A stretch of DNA of 64,000 nucleotides from Paenibacillus sedimenti (GTDB lineage: Bacteria; Bacillota; Bacilli; Paenibacillales; NBRC-103111): contig NZ_JACVVD010000001.1 of the NCBI RefSeq assembly GCF_014534655.1, positions 124,001 to 188,000 of the forward strand. The letters run 5' to 3'. This document shows positions 9,177-17,700 of the stretch, one piece after another. Each line of letters opens with the position of its first letter. Within the stretch, counting starts at the first letter, position 1. A program made the translations under genes and the position numbers. The notes beneath the pieces are model-generated. The model was not told the origin of the DNA and searched no databases. It saw only the letters and a program-made list of their open reading frames with translations.

Positions 9177-9881
9177 GTGAAAACGTTAATCGAATTCAAA
9201 AATGTATCGAAAGAATACAAAATAGGAGAAGTGCAAATCAAGGCTCTTAATGGTGTTGATTTTTCCATATCAGAAGGGGAATTCGTCGTTATTTTGGGTG
9301 CAAGCGGTGCCGGTAAAAGTACAATTTTGAATATACTTGGCGGTATGGATACGGCTACCTCAGGTCAAGTGTTTGTTGGTGATCAAGAAATAACAAGATT
9401 CAATGAAAAAAAATTAACAGAATATCGCGGTGAGGAAGTTGGCTTTGTATTTCAATTCTATAACTTAATTCCGAATTTAAATGCTCTAGAAAACGTTGAA
9501 TTTGCCACTGAAGTGTGTAAAAACCACCTGGATGCTAAAGATATTTTGCAAAAAGTTGGGTTAATAAATCGGATCAAAAATTTCCCTTCCCAGCTCTCTG
9601 GAGGAGAACAACAACGAGTTGCTATAGCTAGAGCTGTTGCAAAAAATCCTTTACTTTTACTTTGTGATGAACCAACCGGAGCATTGGATTATGTGACAGG
9701 CAAGTCCGTCTTAAAGCTTCTTCAAGATTTGAATAAGGATACGAAAAAGTGTGTCGTATTGGTCACACATAATTCTGCAATTGCTCCAATGGCTGATAAA
9801 GTGATTAAGGTTAAAAGCGGGATGATCGAAAGCGTTATAATTAATGATGAAAAACAAGGTGTTGAAGGGATTGAATGGTGA
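9177..9881 (+). CDS. ABC transporter ATP-binding protein (LolD/MacB/BceA type)
   Basis: A 234-residue ABC ATPase of the MacB/LolD/BceA group that powers FtsX-type mechanotransmission exporters. Motifs are Walker [10 protein letters not shown] (residues about 41-49), Q-loop [20 protein letters not shown], signature LSGGEQQR, Walker [14 protein letters not shown] and the switch histidine in VTHN. The start has AGGAG nine bases upstream. It overlaps or abuts the permease gene and forms a two-gene unit with it. Codon use is AT-rich compared with the glycosidase genes. No two-component system of the Bce type adjoins it, so a bacitracin-type role is not supported. Confidence 0.93.
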   Translation: MKTLIEFKNVSKEYKIGEVQIKALNGVDFSISEGEFVVILGASGAGKSTILNILGGMDTATSGQVFVGDQEITRFNEKKLTEYRGEEVGFVFQFYNLIPNLNALENVEFATEVCKNHLDAKDILQKVGLINRIKNFPSQLSGGEQQRVAIARAVAKNPLLLLCDEPTGALDYVTGKSVLKLLQDLNKDTKKCVVLVTHNSAIAPMADKVIKVKSGMIESVIINDEKQGVEGIEW

Positions 9882-9882
9882 T

Positions 9883-12213
9883 ATGAAGTTGTTTCTAAAG
9901 TTAATAAGGGACACTAAACAATCTATAGGTCAATTTATAGCCTTTGTTTTGGTTATCGCAGTAGGAGCTTTTTTCTATGCGGGGCTGGTCACATATAGCA
10001 ATAATCTTAGTGCTTATACGGAGGGGTATTTCAAAGAACATAATTTAAGTGACTTAAATGTATATTACAATCAAATTTCCAAAAATGATGTGGCTAGTTT
10101 AAGCGAAAGTGAAGGTATAACTAAAATGGAAGGACGTTATACCTTTGAAGCGACGCAAGCCTTTGAAGATGATAAAGCTTCATTAAAATTTCATTCGATC
10201 CCTGTACAAAATGAAATCAACACGCCTACTATAATTGAGGGCAGTATCCCGTCAAAAAAGGATGAGATCTTATTAGATTCCCATTATGCAGCAGAACATC
10301 ATATTCATGTCGGTGATCAAATCCGTATAAGTACGAATGAAAGAAATTTTACGTTTACCATTAGCGGCTTGTGTGAGAATGTGGAGCATGCAAAAAAGAA
10401 CGAAATTCAAGACCATAAAACCTACGGAGTAGCCTATATGGCCGAAGAGACCATACCTGAAATCGTAGACGGCTTTTACTATAATGAAATCATGATTGAT
10501 GCCAAGGAAGGTTACGATATTGACAAATTAGGTCAATCAATTGAAGAACAATCCAAACAAGAACAACTTGCTTATGTCAGCCAAGTAAGTAAAGAACGGA
10601 CTTTCAGTTTTTCTAAAATCAATGAAACGATTCATAACAATAACTTGATGAGTAAGGTGATCCCTTTCGTTCTCTTTGTGATTGAAGCGATTATCCTTTT
10701 TCTTGCCATGTCAAGAATGATTGATTCTCAAAGAAAGCAAGTAGGGATTATGAAAGCATTGGGTGTGAAAAACAGAACCATCATGCTTCATTACATGGGA
10801 TACCCTGTGCTGGTAAGTATCATAGGCTCAATCCTAGGTTGTGCCATTGCCGATCTTGTATTTGTTCCTTTCGTCACGGAGTCGAGTGCAAGGGCCTACT
10901 CGCTGCCTGGCATTACATTCTCCCTTTCTTTTTTTTCGATCATTCCTCCCATCATTTTCTCCAGTGCTTTTGGAATCCTATCCTGTTACTTAAGCGGCAG
11001 AGCCATATTAAAAGAACGTGCGGCACAGGCTATGCGTCCCAAACCGCCAAAGACGATGAAAAAGCTATTAATCGAAAGAGTTCCGGGTATGTGGCGTCAT
11101 ATTCCCTACAGTTACAAACTCATTTTGAGAAATATATTTTTAAATAAACAAAAAGCTTTAGCTAGCTCCATTGGTGTGGTTGTAAGCGCGGTTTTATTAA
11201 TCACTGCTTTTGGCACGCAATCGGCCTTGCTAAAAGTAGCGGATCAAATTGAAGATGTTTATAACTATGATTTAAGAGTAGATTATACAATGGATACATC
11301 CTCTGATACGTTAAAACTACCCTACGGTATTAAGAATAGTTATTTTTTATCAACCTTTCCTGTTGAATTCATAAAAGATGATAAGAAAGAAAATGCCACT
11401 TTAGTTGTTACTGAAAAAGAAAACAATCTCATTCATTTCTTTGATGAAAATGACAAAAGGATCTCTTTAGAAAATGATGGTGTACTGGTACCCAAATCTT
11501 ATGCCGACAAATATCATATTTTAGAGGGGGATCTCATCAAAATAAAGTTCACAGCACCAGAGCTTAAAAATAAAGCTGTAGATATGAAGGTTTTAAAAAT
11601 ATCTACACAGTATTCAAATCCGTCGTTTTATTGCACACCGGCGTATTTAAAGAGCTTTGACATAGACTACAGTCCAACCTCGCTTTTAGTTAAAGCAAAT
11701 AGCTCTACAGATCTTTTAAGCGTTCGTAACTTCTTTGAACAAGATCATCATGCAGATACAATTGCAGATAAGAATGATCTAAAGAAATCAGCTCAATATA
11801 TTTTGAATCAAAACAGTTTTGTATTTATCATGTTTATCACTTGTGCCGTCATACTCTCCTTTGGAGCCATATATACGATATCTTCCATAAACATTTATGA
11901 AAGGAATCGTGAGCTTGCAACACTTAAGGTACTAGGTTATCAAAAAAATAAAATAAACAGACTTATATTTTTGGAAAACATCATACTGACCACATTTGCG
12001 GTCATTGTAGCTTTACCGATAAGCGGCTATATTTTTTCGATTATTATTAAGGCACTATCTAGTACCCATCAACAAATCCCGGATAAGTTAAATGTTTTTA
12101 TCCTGTCGGTATCTGTTATTCTTGCATATTTACTTACCATTCTGTCTAACTTATTACTTAGGAGAAAAATAAGTAAAATAAATATGATTGAATCATTAAA
12201 ATCTATAGAATGA
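9883..12213 (+). CDS. FtsX-like ABC permease with two FtsX cores
   Basis: A 776-residue permease with an N-terminal membrane helix (about 15-38) and an extracellular MacB-like domain. A first FtsX block follows (about 255-385, containing SRMIDSQRKQVGIMKALGV). After a second extracellular domain comes the C-terminal FtsX block (about 640-776, containing NIYERNRELATLKVLGY). This duplicated layout matches lipoprotein or peptide exporters of Bacillota and pairs with the ATPase just upstream. I place the start at ATG 9883, two bases after the ATPase stop, because AAGGGA lies upstream; the ATG at 9844 lies inside the ATPase gene without a Shine-Dalgarno. The exported substrate is unknown. Confidence 0.88.
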   Translation: MKLFLKLIRDTKQSIGQFIAFVLVIAVGAFFYAGLVTYSNNLSAYTEGYFKEHNLSDLNVYYNQISKNDVASLSESEGITKMEGRYTFEATQAFEDDKASLKFHSIPVQNEINTPTIIEGSIPSKKDEILLDSHYAAEHHIHVGDQIRISTNERNFTFTISGLCENVEHAKKNEIQDHKTYGVAYMAEETIPEIVDGFYYNEIMIDAKEGYDIDKLGQSIEEQSKQEQLAYVSQVSKERTFSFSKINETIHNNNLMSKVIPFVLFVIEAIILFLAMSRMIDSQRKQVGIMKALGVKNRTIMLHYMGYPVLVSIIGSILGCAIADLVFVPFVTESSARAYSLPGITFSLSFFSIIPPIIFSSAFGILSCYLSGRAILKERAAQAMRPKPPKTMKKLLIERVPGMWRHIPYSYKLILRNIFLNKQKALASSIGVVVSAVLLITAFGTQSALLKVADQIEDVYNYDLRVDYTMDTSSDTLKLPYGIKNSYFLSTFPVEFIKDDKKENATLVVTEKENNLIHFFDENDKRISLENDGVLVPKSYADKYHILEGDLIKIKFTAPELKNKAVDMKVLKISTQYSNPSFYCTPAYLKSFDIDYSPTSLLVKANSSTDLLSVRNFFEQDHHADTIADKNDLKKSAQYILNQNSFVFIMFITCAVILSFGAIYTISSINIYERNRELATLKVLGYQKNKINRLIFLENIILTTFAVIVALPISGYIFSIIIKALSSTHQQIPDKLNVFILSVSVILAYLLTILSNLLLRRKISKINMIESLKSIE

Positions 12214-12280
12214 GAGACAGCAATTCGTTCTGGATTTCACAAGGTGTATGGGCGAATTGAGCTATCGAAGAAGTATAGTT

Positions 12281-12314
12281 GAGGAGCTTGCCACGGTGCA
12301 GCTTCTCTTTTTTC
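12281..12314 (+). terminator. Intrinsic terminator after the ABC exporter
   Basis: GAGGAGCT (12281-12288) pairs with AGCTTCTC (12300-12307) with one G-T pair, and a run of seven T (12308-12313 plus neighbour) follows. Confidence 0.75.
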
Positions 12315-12315
12315 A

Positions 12316-12372
12316 TTAACAACAATAATATATTTAACAACAGTAATATTTTATTGTAAAACGATATATAAT
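12316..12372 (+). promoter_or_regulatory. 16-bp direct repeats and -10 box upstream of the DUF2975/HTH genes
   Basis: Two copies of TTAACAACARTAATAT start at 12316 and 12334, differing at one base with an 18-bp period. TATAAT follows at 12367-12372 and no good -35 is present. Tandem repeats just upstream of the -10 suggest binding of a regulator, plausibly the small HTH protein encoded two genes on. Confidence 0.5.
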
Positions 12373-12414
12373 GTGTTAAAGTCAAATTAATAATACATAA
12401 GTGAGGTGCTTTTT

Positions 12415-12891
12415 ATGAAACGAGGAACAACATTGTTTTTAAAGATAGCAGTTTTTCTTATTGGAACTCCAGTTCTTGCTTTGTGTATATTTGGGTTGCC
12501 TTGGTTAGCTAAAAATCCAATAAATCCAGATTATGACCATATACTGTATCCCGTTTTAATAGGTATGTTTGTATCAGCGATACCGTTTTACATTGCATTG
12601 TATCAGGCTTTTAGACTTCTAAGTTATATTGACAAGAACAAAGCTTTCTCACAAATATCTGTTAAAGCTTTAAAGATTATTAAATACTGTGCAATCACAA
12701 TCAGTACCTTGTATGTGGTAATGATGCCATTCGTTTATCTCGTAGCTGAGAAAGACGATGCCCCAGGTCTCATCATAATCGGAATGGTCCCTATCTTTGC
12801 TTCAATGGTAATCGCAGTATTCGCTGCTGTTCTACAAAGACTTTTACAAGAAGCGATTGATATAAAATCAGAAAATGATTTAACGGTCTGA
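12415..12891 (+). CDS. DUF2975 membrane protein
   Basis: A 158-residue protein with four predicted membrane helices (about 8-28, 40-62, 85-108 and 118-142). It ends with the conserved LLQEAIDIKSENDLTV tail of DUF2975. In Bacillota this family is regularly encoded directly before a small YozG-like Xre regulator, as here (gap of ten bases). Its function is unknown; the constant pairing suggests a membrane sensor or partner for the regulator. I use ATG 12415, eight bases after GAGGTG, rather than the in-frame GTG that lies within that ribosome binding site. A fossil of a paralogue lies at 3808-3846. Confidence 0.88.
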   Translation: MKRGTTLFLKIAVFLIGTPVLALCIFGLPWLAKNPINPDYDHILYPVLIGMFVSAIPFYIALYQAFRLLSYIDKNKAFSQISVKALKIIKYCAITISTLYVVMMPFVYLVAEKDDAPGLIIIGMVPIFASMVIAVFAAVLQRLLQEAIDIKSENDLTV

Positions 12892-12901
12892 GGTGAATAA
12901 C

Positions 12902-13120
12902 ATGGCGATAATAATCAACATTGACGTGATGCTGGCTAAAAGAAAAATGAGCGTAACCGAACTTTCGGAGAGGGTTGGAATAACAATGGCTAACCTTTCT
13001 ATATTGAAGAATGGAAAGGCAAAAGCGATTCGATTATCAACTTTAGAGGCGATTTGTAAGGCTTTAGAATGTCAGCCTGGAGATATTTTAGAATACAAAA
13101 TTGACGAAGACAATTATTAG
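12902..13120 (+). CDS. YozG-like Xre family transcriptional regulator
   Basis: A 72-residue single-domain helix-turn-helix protein: MAIIINIDVMLAKRKMSVTE, then LSERVGITMANLSILKNGK as the HTH and LEAICKALECQPGDILEY as the closing helix. This matches the Cro/C1-type small regulators exemplified by YozG. ATG 12902 follows AGGTGA at good spacing. It is co-transcribed with the upstream DUF2975 gene and the downstream multi-pass protein. The 16-bp direct repeats at 12316-12349 are the obvious candidate operator. The ligand or signal is unknown. Confidence 0.9.
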   Translation: MAIIINIDVMLAKRKMSVTELSERVGITMANLSILKNGKAKAIRLSTLEAICKALECQPGDILEYKIDEDNY

Positions 13121-13133
13121 GGGAGGTATAACC

Positions 13134-14381
13134 ATGGACATTAACAATCTGATTATTGAAAATATGGCAAACCCCCATGAGCTGGAGAGAATGTTTAGAA
13201 AAGAACCCGAAGCTTTTAAAAAGTCATTCTCATACGCTTGGGAACAAAACCCTGATTCGCAGGTACTTGCCGTTTGGTATGAAAGATTGCATTTCAAGGA
13301 GACGGTAAGTACAGACAAAGCTTCCTTGCTTAAGAAGGATTTCTTATCCATGGGCATTTTAGCGATTCTGGCCGGGATAGGCAGCAGGATAATTTTTCAT
13401 TTTACCGAACAGCAAGCAATAGCCCCTATTAACCTTGTTTTTGGTATACTTCCCTTTATTGCCGCCTATTTTGTATTCAATAATCCTCCCCAAAAAAATA
13501 TTCTTTACACCCTTGCATCGTTATTCCTAATCTCCGGATTTTATCTTAATATGCTGCCACTAGAGCATAAAGACAGTATTATCCTGGCTTATCTACACCT
13601 TCCCATTTTCTTATGGGTATTATTAGGGCTTGCATTTACAGGGAATGAATATGGCATAGGCAGCACAAGATTAGCCTATCTTAAATTTAATGGGGAATTT
13701 TGCATACTCTACGCCAGCATGGCAATCAGCGGAATGCTGCTAACAGCATTAACCATGCAGTTATTTAGATTTGTCGGCATGGATATATCTGAATTCTATT
13801 TTAAAAATGTCGTTTTATTTGGTGCTGCCGCTCTCGCTATTGTGGCTACATACCTGGTATCAAAGAACCTTAGACTTGCTAAAAATATAGCACCATATAT
13901 AGCCCGAATTTTTAGTCCTCTTGTACTGGCAACATTGTTGGTCTATCTTGTAACGGTTATTTGGGTCGGAAAAAATCCATTCTTGGACCGCAATTTCCTC
14001 ATATCCTTCAACGGAATACTCCTTAGTGTGTTGGCCGTCACCATATTCACCATTACCGAAAGCGGCACAGACAAGAAAAAGAACATTTCTGATTATATAA
14101 ATTTTGCCCTGATTGTTCTTGCTCTTATCATTGACAGTGTGGCTTTATCAGCCATAGTGTTCAGGCTTTCTTCTTATGGGATTACGCCCAATAGACTTGC
14201 TGTTTTAGGCGTAAACATACTTATCTGGGCCAATCTGATTTGGATTATGCTGTCCTATATGCGTTTTCTACAAAACAAAACAGGACCGTTGGCCATCCAA
14301 GATGCCATTACTAAGTATTTACCGGTCTACGGACTATGGGCAGCTTTCGTTACATTTACCTTTCCTTTAATTTTTTATTAG
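13134..14381 (+). CDS. Multi-pass membrane protein (DUF4153/DUF4173-like)
   Basis: A 415-residue protein with a soluble N-terminal segment of about 65 residues and then eleven to twelve hydrophobic helices. The C-terminal part, with YGITPNRLAVLGVNILIWAN and a preceding VALSAIVFRL, resembles the DUF4153/DUF4173 permease-like families. ATG 13134 has a perfect GGGGAGG eight bases upstream, which decides against the ATG-less upstream extension. It is the third gene of the DUF2975/HTH unit, 13 bp after the regulator. No function is established for the family. Confidence 0.75.
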   Translation: MDINNLIIENMANPHELERMFRKEPEAFKKSFSYAWEQNPDSQVLAVWYERLHFKETVSTDKASLLKKDFLSMGILAILAGIGSRIIFHFTEQQAIAPINLVFGILPFIAAYFVFNNPPQKNILYTLASLFLISGFYLNMLPLEHKDSIILAYLHLPIFLWVLLGLAFTGNEYGIGSTRLAYLKFNGEFCILYASMAISGMLLTALTMQLFRFVGMDISEFYFKNVVLFGAAALAIVATYLVSKNLRLAKNIAPYIARIFSPLVLATLLVYLVTVIWVGKNPFLDRNFLISFNGILLSVLAVTIFTITESGTDKKKNISDYINFALIVLALIIDSVALSAIVFRLSSYGITPNRLAVLGVNILIWANLIWIMLSYMRFLQNKTGPLAIQDAITKYLPVYGLWAAFVTFTFPLIFY

Positions 14382-14470
14382 AAAGGCTCTGTTTAAGTAA
14401 TATCAAACCTAACTTCCGCATCTTTCTAAAATGGCTCCTGTATTCCTCGAGAAAAATATTATTATATAAA

Positions 14471-14499
14471 TTGACAGAACCTTGTTAAGAAAATATGAT
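14471..14499 (+). promoter_or_regulatory. Consensus sigma-A promoter for the fructanase gene
   Basis: TTGACA (14471-14476), a spacer of exactly 17 bp and TATGAT (14494-14499). It predicts a leader of about 275 nt that contains all three operator boxes. Confidence 0.8.
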
Positions 14500-14596
14500 T
14501 AGGTTAGTTTACGAAGCGGCTATTTAGGTTGCGGGTTAAACGATCGTATGAATAAACTTGGAAAGGAAGGGATTCATGAAATTTACTACGGAGTTT

Positions 14597-14684
14597 ACGT
14601 AAACGTTTACGTCAAATTGTAGGGTGGCGGTTAATTTTAACAAAGTGGTATGCCCCTTGCGTAAACGTTTACGCAAACGTTTTC
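14597..14684 (+). promoter_or_regulatory. Three LacI/GalR-family operator boxes
   Basis: A 16-bp perfect palindrome ACGTAAACGTTTACGT (14597-14612) and another, GCGTAAACGTTTACGC (14659-14674), each centred on AAACGTTT. A third AAACGTTT lies at 14675-14682 in the context GCAAACGTTTTC. The CG step in the centre is typical of LacI-family operators. The flanking C/G differ from the T/A of CcpA cre sites. Centres are 62 and 12 bp apart. No LacI-type regulator is encoded in the window. Confidence 0.75.
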
Positions 14685-14781
14685 TTGAGTTGGTAAGTTT
14701 TTTATCTAGTAGAATACCAGCATTGCATTTCCCACTTCATTGAGAAAATAGATGAATCTTATTTAGGAGGAGATCTGTCAA

Positions 14782-17700
14782 ATGAGGCATTGGAACTGGT
14801 TTAAGCGCTTTCATCTTTATGCACTTATATTTGTATTCGTTTTCAGTTCATGTATGAGCGGGATCCCCGGCACAGGCCTATCGATCAATCAAGCTGCTGC
14901 CGCAGATGATATTCCGGATGAAATCGTGAATCCGGATTTCGAAACCGGAGATCTTACAGGTTGGACGACGACGGGGGAGGCTTTCAGTACGGCGGATGTC
15001 TCCGATGTGGAGACCTATTGGGCCGAGAAGAAGCCTTTTAAGCATAACGGAAAGTATCACTTGTGGGGGTATCAAGATGGTGGCGATAATCAAAAGGGGA
15101 CGATGGAATCGTCTCGTTTTCGCTTGGCCGGCGATAAGTCGGTCGAAGGCAGCGGACGGGTGAGCTTTCTCGTTGGCGGAGGCAACCGCAAAGACGCTAT
15201 GTATGTAGCGCTTGTTCGTGCCTCGGACGGACTCGAACTTTTCAAGGTGACGGGACCCGAGGATGAGGGCTATACCCGAATCACTTGGGACGCCTCGGAC
15301 TATATCGGGGAGACGCTGTTTTTCCGGGTCGTCGATAACGCGGAGGGCGGATTCGGCCACATCAACGTCGACGATTTCCGTACGAAGCTCCCGCCTCCGG
15401 GCATCATCAATCCGGATTTTGAAATGGGGGATTTGACGGGCTGGACGGTCCTTGAAGGCAATGCTTTTGCCGGAACGGTAACAGCCGAAACTCACTATTG
15501 GGGCGGTGCCCATAAGTTTGAGCACCACGGGAAGTTCCATCTCTGGGGATTTTCCGGCGTGCCCGGTGAGCAAGCGGACGGAAGGACGGGTGTGTTGAAG
15601 TCGAGTCATTTCCAAGTATCCGGCAGCGGCACGATCAGCTTCCTCATTGGAGGTGGCAGCGATATCGACAATTTATACGTAGCGCTGGTTCGGGCATCGA
15701 ACGGGGAAGAGCTGCTCAAGGCGACCGGACAAAACTCCGAAACGTACAGCCGTGTAACGTGGGAGGCCAAGGCTTATCTCGATCAGGAGGTTTACATCAA
15801 GATCGTCGATCGTCATACAGGCGGATTCGGCCACATCAACGTCGACGATTTCCGAATGAATATAGAGACGGCTCCCTATTCGGAGAATTACCGTCCGCAA
15901 ATTCATTTCAGCCCGGAAACCAAATGGATGAACGATCCGAACGGGCTCGTTTATTATAACGGCGAGTACCATTTCTTCTACCAGCATCATCCGAATAGCA
16001 CCGAATGGGGCACGATGCATTGGGGTCATGCGGTCAGCCGTGATCTGGCGCACTGGGAGCACCTCCCGATCGCGCTTGCGCCGGACGCGAACGGTTGGAT
16101 TTTTTCGGGGAGCGTAGTGGTCGACAAGAACGACACGTCCGGATTTTTCGAAGGGGGTTCCGGTCTGGTTGCGATTTTCACGCACGCGGACACCTATCCG
16201 GGCACGAACCGCTCCCGGCAGCGCCAAAGCTTGGCATATAGCACAGATAATGGCCGAACTTGGACGAAATATGAGAACAATCCTGTACTTTCGGACGAAA
16301 GTATAACCGATTTCCGCGATCCAAAAGTGTTCTGGCATGAAGACTCCAAGCAGTGGGTGATGGCGCTTGCGACAGGACATTCCGTCAGCTTCTATGCGTC
16401 GTCCAATTTAAAGCAGTGGACATTTACCGGCAAGTTCGGGGAGGGGGAAGGCTCGCACGAAGGCATGTGGGAATGCCCCGATTTGTTTGCGCTTTCAGTA
16501 GATGGCGACCCTTCCAATAAGAAGTGGGTGCTCGTCGTCAGCATCGGCAATGACGATGCCTATCCGGAAGGCTCGAGAATGCAGTATTTTATCGGGGATT
16601 TCGACGGCCGGACTTTTACAAATGCGAATCCGGCCGAGCAGGTGCTTTGGTTTGACCATGGCCGGGACATCTACGCCGGCGTGACTTGGTCGGATATTCC
16701 GGATGAAGACGGACGACGCATTTTGGCAGGGTGGATGAGCAACTGGAAGTATGCGGGGGTTACACCGACTGAAGTATGGCGCGGTGCCATGACGCTTCCT
16801 CGCGAGCTATCGCTGCAGAGCGGCCCGGAAGGCGTACGTTTGGTGCAAAAGCCGGTGGAGGAACTGAAAAAGCTGCGGCAGGAGAAGCTGAGCTGGTCCG
16901 ATCAGACGATCGAGCCGGGAAGTAATCTATTGGAAGGTGTGAGGGGCGGCGTGATGGAAATCATCGCGGAGTTCGAGCTCGGAACCGCCCAAGAGTTCGG
17001 CTTGCAGGTTCGAAAGTCGGACGGTGAACAGACCGTAGTCGGGTACGTTTACGGGCAGACTGTGAGCGGCAGCGTTTATGGCAGCGGTACAATGTTTGTC
17101 GACCGCACCAACTCCGGCGAGATCGGGTTCCACCAGCAGTTCCCTAGTGTAGAGAAGGCGCCGCTCGCGGTAGAGAACGGTACGGTCAAGCTGCATGTAT
17201 TCGTCGATGCGTCATCGATCGAACTGTTCGGCAATGACGGCCAAGCGGCGATCACGGATCAGATTTTCCCAGGGCCCGAAAGTACGGGCTTGGCGCTGTA
17301 TGCCAAGGAAGGCAGCGTAAAACTGAAATCGCTGGATATTTATCCGTTGAAAACGATTTGGGTGGACACGAAAAATATCGTGAACCCGGATTTTGAAACC
17401 GGCGACCTGGCGGGTTGGACGGTTGAAGGAGATGCCTTCCAAGGCTCTGTCACCGATAAGTCGACTTATTGGGATACGAACCGGCCGTTCAACCAGCACG
17501 GAACGTACCATGCGTGGGGCTATCACGGTGCGGCTGACGGCATTAATCCGGATTCGCGTACCGGCACGCTCACTTCGTCGACCTTCTTGCTTGACGGCTC
17601 AGGGCAGGTTGATTTCCTGATCGGCGGAGCGAAGGACATCGAACATCTGTATGTAGCCCTGATCCGGGCATCGGATGGAACGGTTCTGATAAAAGAAACG

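Larger units (their letters stand above)
14382..14781. other. 400-bp regulatory region before the GH32 protein
   Basis: It contains a consensus promoter (14471-14499), three AAACGTTT operator boxes (14597-14684) and the AGGAGGAG ribosome binding site near 14766. A Shine-Dalgarno-preceded eight-codon reading frame (ATG 14576, MKFTTEFT, stop 14600-14602) ends inside the first operator; whether it is translated is unknown. Confidence 0.6.

Noticed and set aside
12203..12385. 60-codon minus-strand frame
   Set aside because: It lies over the terminator and the tandem operator repeats, without domain or ribosome site.
14548..14622. 24-codon frame through the first LacI box
   Set aside because: No ribosome site; its repetitive VYVNVYV end is just the translated palindrome.
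14878..15615. Antisense 245-codon frame under the fructanase
   Set aside because: No ribosome site or recognisable domain; antisense open frames are common in this GC-rich coding sequence and track the repeated modules.
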